Assembly (NCBI RefSeq): GCF_003050835.1
Contig: NZ_QAOJ01000005.1
Coordinates: 310,001-374,000 of the forward strand
Source: Pseudomonas sp. GV071
Lineage (GTDB): Bacteria; Pseudomonadota; Gammaproteobacteria; Pseudomonadales; Pseudomonadaceae
DNA: 64,000 nt
Reading direction: 5' to 3'
Shown: piece by piece, positions 1 through 7,479 of the stretch
Position numbering within the stretch: position 1 is the first letter of the stretch
Layout: each line of letters starts with the position of its first letter
Notes under the pieces: model-generated
Told to the model about the DNA's origin: nothing
What the model saw: the letters and a program-made list of their open reading frames with translations, nothing else
Databases searched by the model: none
Position numbers and translations under genes: made by a program

Positions 1-498
1 CGAAACCACGCCCATCTTGGTGGTTTCACCGGTGGTGATGATGGCGATCTGAGTGACTTCCGAGCCGGTGCCGGCGGTGGTCGGCACCTGGATCAGCGGC
101 AGACGCTGACCACGGGCATTGCCGACGCCATAGATGTCTTTCAGTTCTTGATTGCAACGCGGGTGGGCGAGGAAGGCCACCAGCTTGGCGACGTCCATCG
201 AACTGCCGCCGCCAAAACCGATGATCAGCTGCGCGCGCAGTTCGCGAGCCTGAGTTACCGCCTGCAGGACGACGGCCTCGGGTGGGTCGGCGACCACCTG
301 ATCGAACACTGCCACGCTCAGGCCTTCGTCGGCGAAACCGGGCAGCACGTCATTGAGCAGGCCGAATTTGGTAATGCCCGGGTCGGTGACGATCAGCACC
401 GAGTCGGCCCCGCGCTCGCGGCACAGGGCGGCCAGGCGGCGGGCCGAGCCGGATTCGCAGATGATCTGCGCGGTGGTGGCAAAGCTGAACGGATGCAT
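1..498 (-). CDS. Iron-containing alcohol dehydrogenase (3' end cut by window edge)
   Basis: The N-terminal 166 residues of a group III (iron-type) NAD(P)-dependent alcohol dehydrogenase are visible. The dinucleotide-binding motif GGGSSMD lies at residues 96-102 and the family signature PTTAGTGSE at 139-147. The C-terminal half with the metal-binding His residues lies outside the window. The ATG at 498 is preceded by a GAGGAG ribosome site, and only 10 bases separate it from the stop of the upstream esterase gene, so the two are probably co-transcribed. The substrate cannot be told from this part. Its place next to fatty-acid oxidation genes suggests a short-chain or medium-chain alcohol, which is inference. 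Confidence 0.9.
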   Translation of the reverse strand, partial: MHPFSFATTAQIICESGSARRLAALCRERGADSVLIVTDPGITKFGLLNDVLPGFADEGLSVAVFDQVVADPPEAVVLQAVTQARELRAQLIIGFGGGSSMDVAKLVAFLAHPRCNQELKDIYGVGNARGQRLPLIQVPTTAGTGSEVTQIAIITTGETTKMGVVS

Positions 499-508
499 GG
501 CGTTCTCC

Positions 509-1477
509 TCAGGGTGAAGGCGGTGTACCAGCGCGAGGCTGACGGGCGAAAAAGGCCCAGATGGCTTCGGGTGCATTGAAGCCCTCGGTGTTATGGCCCA
601 GCAAACGCGGGGCGCGGTAAATCGGCTGCGGCACCAGGTGGCCGCCGCCGGCCAGGGCGTACAGCGCCACCTCATGTTTACCCGCTGCCTGCCATTGTTG
701 GAAGCGCACGTTGGCACTCGGTTCCTGCTGCGCAGTCGCCTGTGCGGGGTAACCGCTCAAGCCGGCGAAATAGGCCACGGTGTCGGCCGAAGACCGCACG
801 GTGCCACGATTGCCCAGGCCGAACAGGGTGACCTGGCCACCGTTGAACGGGTTGATCGGGTCATCGGTGCCATTCACCACCAGCACCGACACCGGTTGCC
901 CGCTGCTCTGGCAGGCGAGGTTATCGCCAGTTGGCAGGCTGGCCGACACCGCCGCCACACCGGCGAGCAGGTCAGGCTGCTCCAGGGCCAAGCGGAAGCC
1001 CAGGTGGCCGCCGCTGGAATAGCCGGTCAGAAACGCCCGCGAACTGTCGGTGTGTTGCTGCGCGGCGAAGCGCTGAATCAGCGCGGCGATAAAACCTTTG
1101 TCATCGATGTTCTGCGTGCGCGCCGGGTAGTCGGCGGCCTTGCGGCAGTCGTTCCAGTTGTTCTCGAAACCTTGTGGGTACACCACGACAAAACCCTGGG
1201 CGTCGGCCAGGCGCTCGAACTCGTAGCCGGTGTAGGCGCGAATGTCATCCGTGGTTTGCAGCGAGCCGTGCAACACGAACAACAGCGGCGGGTTGGCCGG
1301 CCGTTGTTTGGGCACGTAGTAGCTGTACTGGCGGTCCAGCGCACCGACCTGGATATGGTCGTGTTGCAGGGTGGCGCTCAGGGTCGGCGGGTTGGGCCGC
1401 GGGGCGTAGGCGAAGTAGGCGTACAGGCAGGCGAAAAGGCCCAGCACGACCACAGATACACGAACGAGCTTTTTCAA
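509..1477 (-). CDS. LpqC/PHB-depolymerase-like esterase (alpha/beta hydrolase)
   Basis: A 322-residue alpha/beta hydrolase related to the polyhydroxybutyrate depolymerase, feruloyl esterase and LpqC group. An N-terminal hydrophobic segment (residues 4-24) is a signal peptide or anchor, so the enzyme is probably outside the cytoplasm. The oxyanion region is LHGS (69-72). The nucleophile is Ser154 in GYSSGG, and a likely Asp (about 205) and His280 (GGGH) complete the triad. It probably hydrolyses carboxylic esters, with the natural substrate unknown. It lies directly upstream of the alcohol dehydrogenase, which would fit ester cleavage followed by alcohol oxidation, but this is inference from position only. 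Confidence 0.8.
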   Translation of the reverse strand: MKKLVRVSVVVLGLFACLYAYFAYAPRPNPPTLSATLQHDHIQVGALDRQYSYYVPKQRPANPPLLFVLHGSLQTTDDIRAYTGYEFERLADAQGFVVVYPQGFENNWNDCRKAADYPARTQNIDDKGFIAALIQRFAAQQHTDSSRAFLTGYSSGGHLGFRLALEQPDLLAGVAAVSASLPTGDNLACQSSGQPVSVLVVNGTDDPINPFNGGQVTLFGLGNRGTVRSSADTVAYFAGLSGYPAQATAQQEPSANVRFQQWQAAGKHEVALYALAGGGHLVPQPIYRAPRLLGHNTEGFNAPEAIWAFFARQPRAGTPPSP

Positions 1478-1516
1478 TCGGCACCCTCTTTTTTATTGTT
1501 ATGGATGATCGACTGA

Positions 1517-1602
1517 AGATTCTGGATTCCCGCCTGCGCGGGAATGACGGTGGTGTTGGTTATTTCACCGTCGTCCCAGCGCAGGCTGGGACCCAGAATC
1601 CC
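1517..1602. repeat. Two-armed inverted repeat, each arm a hairpin (dRS3-like)
   Basis: The first arm contains ATTCCC-N8-GGGAAT at 1526-1545. The second arm at about 1566-1602 is an inverted copy of the first, in which the hairpin bases are changed on both sides so that pairing is kept (GTCCCA with TGGGAC). The outer ends (GATTCTGG and CCAGAATC) also match. The element fills the gap between the esterase and the acyl-CoA dehydrogenase gene. Confidence 0.75.
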
Positions 1603-1613
1603 GAGCCGTACAC

Positions 1614-3404
1614 TTAAAACGCGAAATGCGCTTCCGGCAACGCCATCAGGCAATCTGCGCCACCGAGCAACATCTCACGATGGCTGCTAACCCGCGGCAA
1701 CACACGGCGCATATAGAACCGCGCGCTGTGGAGTTTGGCGGTGTAGAAGTCCACCTCGCCGGTACCCGCATCCAATGCATCCTGCGCCCGCGCCGCCGCT
1801 TGCAGCCACAGGCCGGCCAGCAACAGATACGAGCTGTATTGCAGGAAGTCCACCGAGCAGGCGCCGATCTCTTGTGGGTCGCGGTTGCTGGCGGCCAGTA
1901 CATCGGCGGTCAGCTCGCGCCACTCCTGCAAGCGGGCTTGCAGCGGTTGCACCAAATCAGCCAGTTCGCTACGGCCGCTTTGCCCATCGCACAGCGCCGC
2001 GAATTCGTCCTGCAGCGCATTAAGCTCAGCCCCACCGTCGCCCAGCAGCTTGCGCCGGATAAAGTCCAGCGCCTGGATGCCGTTGGTGCCTTCGTAGATC
2101 TGGGTGATGCGGCTGTCGCGCATCAACTGCTCCATGCCCCACTCGCGGATATAACCGTGGCCGCCATAAATCTGCACGCCAAGGCTGGCCACTTCCTGGC
2201 CCATGTCGGTGAAGAACGATTTGACGATCGGGATCAGCAGCGCCACGCGCTTGCTCGCCACTTTGCGCATCGCCGGGTCCGGGTGACCGTGCTCAAGATC
2301 GAGTTGGCGCGCGGTGTAGGCCGACAGCATGCGGCTGCCTTCCACCAGGGTTTTCTGGGTCAGCAGCATGCGGCGCACGTCGGGGTGAACGATGATCGGG
2401 TCGGCGGCTTTCTCGGGGGCGGCCGGACCGGTCAAGGCACGCGATTGCAGACGCTCGCGGGCATAACTCAGCGCGCCCTGGTAGGAGCGTTCGGCAATGC
2501 CCAGGCCTTGCAGACCAACCTGGAAACGCGCGTCGTTCATCATGGTGAACATGCACGCCAGGCCCTGGTTGGCCGAACCGATCAGCCAACCCTTGGCGCC
2601 GTCGAAGTTCATCACACAGGTGGCGGCACCCTTGATGCCCATTTTGTGTTCGATGGCGCCGCAGCTCAGGGTGTTTTTCTCACCCGGCGCACCGTTGGAT
2701 TTGGCGATGTATTTCGGCACCAGAAACAGGCTGATGCCTTTCACCCCGGCCGGCGCATCAGGCAGGCGAGCGAGCACCAGGTGGACGATGTTCTCGGACA
2801 TGTCCTGCTCGCCACCGCTGATGAAAATCTTGCTGCCGGTGACCGCGTAGCTGCCATCGGCTTGCGGCTCGGCCTTGCTGCGCAGCAGGGCCAGGTCAGT
2901 GCCGGCCTGCGGTTCGGTGAGGCACATGGTGCCGGTCCAGGAGCCGCTGACCATCTTGCCCAGGTAGGCACTTTTCAGCTCCTCGCTGCCGTGTTTGTAC
3001 AGCGCCAGCACGGCGCCTTCGGTCAGACCGGAATACACGCGGAACGACAGGCTCGCGGCCATCAGCATTTCGTGGAAGCTGGCAGCAACCATCTGCGGGA
3101 AGCCCTGGCCGCCGTACTGGGTCGGGCCGGTCATGCTGGCCCAGCCGTTGTCTACGTACTGCTGGTAGGCATCGCGAAAACCGGTGGGCGTAGTCACCTT
3201 GCCATCGATCAGGGACACGCCCTCTTCGTCGCTGCTGCGGTTGAGTGGCGCCACCACTTCACCGGTGTAACGCGCGGCTTCTTCCAGCACGCCGTCCACC
3301 AGTTCGCGGTCCAGGCCGTTGTCGAGCAGCTCGCAGTGGGCGCCGACGTCGAACATTTCGTGCAGCACAAAGCGCATATCGCGCAGCGGGGCTTGATAGC
3401 TCAT
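1614..3404 (-). CDS. Acyl-CoA dehydrogenase (DmdC-like long form)
   Basis: A 596-residue FAD-dependent acyl-CoA dehydrogenase of the long subfamily that has an extra short N-terminal domain and a C-terminal extension, as in 3-methylmercaptopropionyl-CoA dehydrogenase and related proteins. Visible family motifs include TGTMCLTEPQAGTD (substrate and flavin region), SGGEQD and YEGTNGIQALD near residue 440, the usual area of the ligand-contacting loop. It catalyses the first, alpha-beta dehydrogenation step of beta-oxidation; the true acyl-CoA substrate is not evident. Its ATG overlaps the stop of the 3-hydroxyacyl-CoA dehydrogenase gene by four bases (ATGA), so the two are translationally coupled. 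Confidence 0.9.
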   Translation of the reverse strand: MSYQAPLRDMRFVLHEMFDVGAHCELLDNGLDRELVDGVLEEAARYTGEVVAPLNRSSDEEGVSLIDGKVTTPTGFRDAYQQYVDNGWASMTGPTQYGGQGFPQMVAASFHEMLMAASLSFRVYSGLTEGAVLALYKHGSEELKSAYLGKMVSGSWTGTMCLTEPQAGTDLALLRSKAEPQADGSYAVTGSKIFISGGEQDMSENIVHLVLARLPDAPAGVKGISLFLVPKYIAKSNGAPGEKNTLSCGAIEHKMGIKGAATCVMNFDGAKGWLIGSANQGLACMFTMMNDARFQVGLQGLGIAERSYQGALSYARERLQSRALTGPAAPEKAADPIIVHPDVRRMLLTQKTLVEGSRMLSAYTARQLDLEHGHPDPAMRKVASKRVALLIPIVKSFFTDMGQEVASLGVQIYGGHGYIREWGMEQLMRDSRITQIYEGTNGIQALDFIRRKLLGDGGAELNALQDEFAALCDGQSGRSELADLVQPLQARLQEWRELTADVLAASNRDPQEIGACSVDFLQYSSYLLLAGLWLQAAARAQDALDAGTGEVDFYTAKLHSARFYMRRVLPRVSSHREMLLGGADCLMALPEAHFAF

Positions 3405-4642
3405 AACGAACCCTCTTTAACGTCGGAAAAGCGTTTGCCGCTGGTGGCCAGTTGCTCGATCAGTTTGGCCGGCTGCCAGTGGTTGCCGAAGTGGCTTTGC
3501 AGGGTTTGCAGGCGAGCGAGAATGTCGTCCACGCCCTGGCTGTCGGCCCAGCTCATCGGACCTTCTTTGTCCTTCGGGAAGCCGTAGCCGTTGAGGTAAA
3601 CCAGGTCGACGTCATGGCTGTTGGCGGCAATGTTCTCTTCGAGAATTTTTGCGCCTTCGTTGACCAGTGCCAGCAGGCAGCGCTCAAGGATTTCTTCCTG
3701 GCCAATCGAACGGCGCTTGAAGCCCAGTTGCTCGGAGACTTGCAGCACCAGCGCGTCCACTTCCGGGTCGTGCTCGGCCTGGCGGCTGCCTTCGGCGTAG
3801 CGGTAGTAGCCCATGCGCGACTTCTGGCCGAAACGGCCGAGCTCGCACAGGCGGGTATCGACTTGCACGGCCGGATCGTCCTGGCCCTTGCCGGCGAGCT
3901 CACGGGCGCGCCATTCCAGATCAATGCCAACCACGTCGTACATGCGGAACGGGCCCATGGCAAAACCGAAGCCTTGCAGCGCGGCGTCCACCTGGTGCGG
4001 GTACGCGCCTTCGAGCAGCAGCATGCGTGCTTCCCGCACGTAGGTGGCGAGCATGCGGTTGCCGATAAAACCGTCGCAGTTGCCGGCCACTACGCTGACT
4101 TTGCCAATGCGCTGACCCAGCGTTACGGCGGCATCCAGCACGGCCTTGCTGGTTTTTTCGCCACGCACGATTTCGAGCAATTTCATGATGTGCGCAGGGC
4201 TGAAGAAGTGCAGGCCGAGGACCACCTCAGGGCGCTTGGTAACCTTGGCGATGGCATCGATATCCAGGGCCGAGGTGTTGCTGGCGAGAATCGCGCCCGG
4301 CTTCACGGTGTCGTCCAGGGTGCGGAAGATCTGTTGCTTGAGTTCGAGGTTTTCGTACACCGCCTCGATTACCAGATCAGCATCCGCCAGAGCGGCATAG
4401 TCGGCCACTGGGGTGACGCAGGCCAGACGAGCGGCAGATTCTTCGGCGCTGATACGGCCGAGTTTGACGTTGTGCGCGTTGGTGTCGGCGACCACACCCA
4501 TGGCCTGCTCGAGCATCTGCGCATTGTTGTCCAGCCACAACACCTGAATGCCGGCATTGGCCAGGCTCATGACAATGCCACGGCCCATGGTGCCTGCGCC
4601 GATTACGGCGGCGCGCTGAATATCGAAGGTGCTCTGGGTCAT
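3401..4642 (-). CDS. 3-hydroxyacyl-CoA dehydrogenase
   Basis: A 413-residue single-function NAD-dependent 3-hydroxyacyl-CoA dehydrogenase. The Rossmann motif GAGTMG is at residues 15-20. The catalytic His145 lies in GLHFFSPA, and the SNTSALDI segment precedes it. The C-terminal part holds the two helical dimerisation domains. There is no enoyl-CoA hydratase domain, unlike FadB. It is the first gene of a minus-strand operon with the acyl-CoA dehydrogenase and would perform the third step of beta-oxidation. It is transcribed away from the LysR gene at 4757, whose product is a natural candidate regulator. Confidence 0.92.
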   Translation of the reverse strand: MTQSTFDIQRAAVIGAGTMGRGIVMSLANAGIQVLWLDNNAQMLEQAMGVVADTNAHNVKLGRISAEESAARLACVTPVADYAALADADLVIEAVYENLELKQQIFRTLDDTVKPGAILASNTSALDIDAIAKVTKRPEVVLGLHFFSPAHIMKLLEIVRGEKTSKAVLDAAVTLGQRIGKVSVVAGNCDGFIGNRMLATYVREARMLLLEGAYPHQVDAALQGFGFAMGPFRMYDVVGIDLEWRARELAGKGQDDPAVQVDTRLCELGRFGQKSRMGYYRYAEGSRQAEHDPEVDALVLQVSEQLGFKRRSIGQEEILERCLLALVNEGAKILEENIAANSHDVDLVYLNGYGFPKDKEGPMSWADSQGVDDILARLQTLQSHFGNHWQPAKLIEQLATSGKRFSDVKEGSL

Positions 4643-4756
4643 CGGGGACTCCTTTTTTATTAAATGGCTGGCGCAGCAAACGCAAAAACGCCCAACACCA
4701 TAAGTAAAGCGCTACTATTTTTGAAATTTAGTCTTGTGATATTTGGCATTCACCCA
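4643..4756. promoter_or_regulatory. Divergent promoter region between 3-hydroxyacyl-CoA dehydrogenase and LysR genes
   Basis: This 114-base AT-rich gap separates two divergent genes and must hold both promoters. LysR-type proteins usually bind such shared regions, at T-N11-A sites. I cannot assign one operator with confidence. Confidence 0.45.
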
Positions 4757-5668
4757 ATGAATATATCCACGTTCGATCTCAATCTGCTGCGGGTACTCGA
4801 CGCCTTGCTGCGCGAATGCAACGTATCGCGGGCGGCGGAACGCTTGTCCTTGAGCCAGCCGGCGGTGAGTAACGCGCTCAATCGCCTGCGCGTGTTGCTC
4901 GACGACCCGCTGCTGGTGCGGGTCGGTCGCGCCATGCAGCCGACACCCCGCGCCCAGGCCCTGGCCGGGCCGATTCATGCGGCACTGCAACAGATCGAGC
5001 AGAGTTTGAGCGCTGGCGAAATCTTCGACCCGGCCCACAGCAAGCAGCGCTTCAACATTGCCGTGACCGACTACGTCGAGCTGATCTGCATGCCGCGCCT
5101 GATCGAGCAGCTTAGTCGGCTGGCGCCGGGCATTCGTATCGAGATCCACCACCTGAGCCCCACCCTGCCCAGTGATGCACTGGATAAAGGCGAACTCGAC
5201 CTGGTGCTCGGCCGCTTTGAAGACATCCCGCCGCGCTTCGCTCGCCGCCACTGGATGAGCGAAACCTTGCAACTGGCCGTGCGTGAAAATCACCCCTTGT
5301 TGAGAGGCGAGCAGCCGTTGGACCTGGAACGCTTTCTGGCCCTGCGTCACTTGTGGGTGCACGGCGGGCAGACGCGCGGCATGGTCGACCAATGGCTGGG
5401 CGAACAGGGCCTGGGCCGAACCATCACCTACACCACGCCGAACTACCTGCAGGCCGCCCATATCGTCGCCAGCAGCGAACTGGCGGCGGTGTTGCCCAGC
5501 CAACTGGCCCAACTTTTTGCTGCGCTGTTGCCGCTGCAACTCTGGGAATTGCCGATGCCGTTGGGGCCGTTTCATCTGGAAGTGGTGCACCTGGGCCAGC
5601 GCCTGCGCGACCCGGCGCTGCAATGGTTGGTGGAGCAGATCATGGAAATCGGCCAGCCCATGGCCTAG
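4757..5668 (+). CDS. LysR-type transcriptional regulator
   Basis: A 303-residue LysR-type regulator. The winged helix-turn-helix occupies about residues 5-65, with the typical RAAERLSLSQPAVSNALNRL segment. The remainder is the periplasmic-binding-like effector domain, and FNIAVTDYVE near residue 95 resembles the NodD/nitroaromatic-type branch. I chose the ATG at 4757 because the LysR N-terminal signature begins there. The open frame extends to 4664, but that extension has no family similarity. The neighbour on the other strand suggests control of the beta-oxidation pair. The effector is unknown. Confidence 0.88.
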   Translation: MNISTFDLNLLRVLDALLRECNVSRAAERLSLSQPAVSNALNRLRVLLDDPLLVRVGRAMQPTPRAQALAGPIHAALQQIEQSLSAGEIFDPAHSKQRFNIAVTDYVELICMPRLIEQLSRLAPGIRIEIHHLSPTLPSDALDKGELDLVLGRFEDIPPRFARRHWMSETLQLAVRENHPLLRGEQPLDLERFLALRHLWVHGGQTRGMVDQWLGEQGLGRTITYTTPNYLQAAHIVASSELAAVLPSQLAQLFAALLPLQLWELPMPLGPFHLEVVHLGQRLRDPALQWLVEQIMEIGQPMA

Positions 5669-5950
5669 GTCGGCAGGTACGTTCGTCGGTTTTCTCGCAC
5701 CCAGCCCCGCCTACAAGCGGCCGCGGCGTCTCGCAGCCGGGAAAAATCGGGGATTTGCCTGATTTCTCCACAGCCCATTGAGCATGGGCGATCAAGCGTA
5801 ACGGCCGGCGCTGTTCAGCTTGGCGGGTCAACAGGAGGGCGAAAAAGTTCTAGACCATCTGCTTCCGGTGGCTATGCCACATCCGCCTAAGAACAGCCGG
5901 CCAGCGCACTTACACTGACATTCCCAGGCCATGAAACCAGGGAGAACGTC
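5669..5950. other. Intergenic region between LysR gene and coiled-coil gene
   Basis: 282 bases without a supported gene. A CTTACACT motif near 5909 resembles a sigma-S-type extended -10 box about 35 bases before the ATG of the next gene. This is a weak call from one motif. Confidence 0.3.
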
Positions 5951-6448
5951 ATGCCCTTAGCCATCGACAGCGTCAACAACGCGTTTTATACCAGCACCCC
6001 ATTAGTGCGAAACAACGACCTGCAAACCAATGGGACTCAGGCCACCACCAGCACCTCCCTGGCGGAGCGGCTGGCCGCCAACAACGAGGCCGCGCTAGCC
6101 CGTCAGCAAACCCTGCAGGAAGAACGTGACCTGCGTTTGCAGGAGCAACGTGAAGCCCAGCAGCAGCGTCAGGCTGAACTGCGTGAAGACGCCCAGCAGC
6201 GGATTCAGGACCTGCAGGACCAGTTGGCCCAGGCCCGACTGGACGCCTTCAACCAGCAGCAGGACGACATCAATAACCCCTTCTCGCCGGAAAACCTGGC
6301 GCGTCAGCAGCTCGAAGTGGATAACAACCCCCAGAGCTTCGGCCTCGATCCCAACCAGGTAACCACGCGAGTGGCTACCCAGGCGATTGCGGTGTATCAG
6401 GAAACCCAGAGCGGTCCGGATCTGCTTAATCGGGGCCTGGTGGCTTAA
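5951..6448 (+). CDS. Hypothetical Gln/Glu/Arg-rich coiled-coil protein
   Basis: A 165-residue protein of unknown function. Residues 36-105 are dominated by Q, E, R and A in a heptad-like arrangement (LARQQTLQEERDLRLQEQRE and following), which predicts a long coiled coil. The flanks are polar and Asn-rich. There is no signal peptide or membrane segment. The ATG follows AGGGAGAA at good spacing, which supports a real gene. It sits 77 bases upstream of a small lipoprotein gene in the same direction. The sequence alone gives no enzymatic role; a structural or scaffolding role would be a guess. Confidence 0.7.
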   Translation: MPLAIDSVNNAFYTSTPLVRNNDLQTNGTQATTSTSLAERLAANNEAALARQQTLQEERDLRLQEQREAQQQRQAELREDAQQRIQDLQDQLAQARLDAFNQQQDDINNPFSPENLARQQLEVDNNPQSFGLDPNQVTTRVATQAIAVYQETQSGPDLLNRGLVA

Positions 6449-6525
6449 CGCTGCGAGAAAAAACATGGACCCTTTAGCGGGCCACCCGGTCAACTTCTGT
6501 AGATACCGCAAACAGGAGTAAGACT

Positions 6526-6735
6526 ATGAAAAAGTGGATATTTGCCGCCTGCTGCCTGCTGACCCTGGCTGGCTGCTCGAGCGATTACATCATCAACACC
6601 ACCGATGGCCAGATGATCAATTCCCAAGGCAAACCGGAGCTAGATGAAGAGACCGGGCTGCTGGAATACGAAGATGCCGATGGCAATTCGCAACAGATTC
6701 CGCAAACCCAGGTGAAGCAGTTGATCGAGCGTTAA
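6526..6735 (+). CDS. YgdI/YgdR-like small lipoprotein (DUF903)
   Basis: A 69-residue lipoprotein. The signal peptide ends in the lipobox LAGC, with the lipidated Cys at residue 17. The mature part SDYIINTTDGQMINSQGKPE has the pattern of the YgdI/YgdR (DUF903) family of small outer-membrane lipoproteins with an SH3-like fold, whose function is unknown. The ribosome site AGGAG lies just before the ATG. A strong terminator follows 17 bases after the stop. Confidence 0.88.
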   Translation: MKKWIFAACCLLTLAGCSSDYIINTTDGQMINSQGKPELDEETGLLEYEDADGNSQQIPQTQVKQLIER

Positions 6736-6752
6736 GCGCGTTCAACAGCCAT

Positions 6753-6783
6753 AAAAAAACCGCCCACATGGGGCGGTTTTTTT
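6753..6783. terminator. Bidirectional rho-independent terminator
   Basis: A stem of AACCGCCC and GGGGCGGTT with a four-base loop, flanked by A7 and T7, between convergent genes. It can end the lipoprotein transcript and the opposing HPF-like transcript. Confidence 0.92.
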
Positions 6784-6794
6784 ATGGCCGCAGA

Positions 6795-7217
6795 TCAGCT
6801 TTTTCCGAGCGCGTCCTGGTTGGCGAGGAAGTCTTCCTGCAACAGGGCATCGGTGTCTTCACCGGTGCCGTCACTCAATTCGTTGGGGATATGCCCGGTG
6901 GACAGCGTTTTCGCATCCAGACGGCCCATCAGGTGCTCCAGCGCGTGGCGCATTTTCTCTGCCGCTCCTTCCACGGCAAGGTCCACGGATTCGGCTTTGT
7001 GGGTCACGGAAATCGGCTGATGGCCTTTCGGGCGAGCCTCGATCTGGCAACGTTTGTCTTCGGCTCCAGCCTTCGAGCCATTTTCATCGCTGAGGTGAAT
7101 TTCCAACCGGGTGAGAAAATCGTCGAACCGCTCCAGACGATCACTGACTGCTGAACCTACCCACTCCTGGAGACGGGCACTGCCTTGCATATCGTTGCTG
7201 TTGACTTGAACTTGCAT
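6795..7217 (-). CDS. HPF/RaiA-like ribosome-associated protein
   Basis: A 140-residue protein resembling the hibernation-promoting factor/RaiA (sigma-54 modulation) family. The N-terminal 100 residues show the expected pattern: MQVQVNS, a helix with LERF, then a strand with HLSDENG and CQIEARPKGHQPISVTHKA, and a second helix with a regular A/L pattern. The C-terminal tail (from about 105) is acidic and polar, and unlike the dimerisation domain of long HPF. It is a monocistronic gene away from rpoN, so it is not the classical hpf locus. A role in ribosome protection is inferred from family only. Confidence 0.7.
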   Translation of the reverse strand: MQVQVNSNDMQGSARLQEWVGSAVSDRLERFDDFLTRLEIHLSDENGSKAGAEDKRCQIEARPKGHQPISVTHKAESVDLAVEGAAEKMRHALEHLMGRLDAKTLSTGHIPNELSDGTGEDTDALLQEDFLANQDALGKS

Positions 7218-7325
7218 GAGCTACCTCGTTTACGACGGTTGTAGGTGTTGGAGACCAGGTATACACCAAGGTTCAGGCAAAGCATTGATCTATATCTGCC
7301 CGGATGTTTCTGACGGATAGCCTCC

Positions 7326-7360
7326 CGTTGGGCTTCGCTGCGCTCAACCCAACCTACGCG
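7326..7360. repeat. Short inverted repeat (GTTGGG...CCCAAC)
   Basis: GTTGGGCTTCGCTGCGCTCAACCCAAC-type sequence with arms GTTGGG and CCCAAC flanking a GC-rich centre that can also pair. It lies in the gap upstream of the HPF-like gene and resembles widespread extragenic palindromes. Confidence 0.6.
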
Positions 7361-7437
7361 CATCGCCCTACGCCCATAAGCATTTAAAAAATCATGTCAA
7401 CGCAGCAACGCCGACGCGCAGTCGATCGATCGTGCAT

Positions 7438-7466
7438 AAAAAAACCGCCCGAAGGCGGCTTCTTTA
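7438..7466 (-). terminator. Terminator of pckA
   Basis: On the minus strand the stem GCCGCC/GGCGG with loop TTCG is followed by a run of seven T, beginning about 15 bases after the pckA stop. Confidence 0.88.
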
Positions 7467-7479
7467 AAACATCGGGCTC

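Noticed and set aside
1626..3587. Long open frame antisense to the acyl-CoA dehydrogenase gene
   Set aside because: Composition follows the opposite-strand gene; His-, Gln- and Ala-rich translation typical of a GC-rich shadow frame.
7218..7479. Riboswitch or small RNA upstream of the HPF-like gene
   Set aside because: Only a short palindrome and the pckA terminator are evident; no conserved aptamer-like pattern could be recognised.
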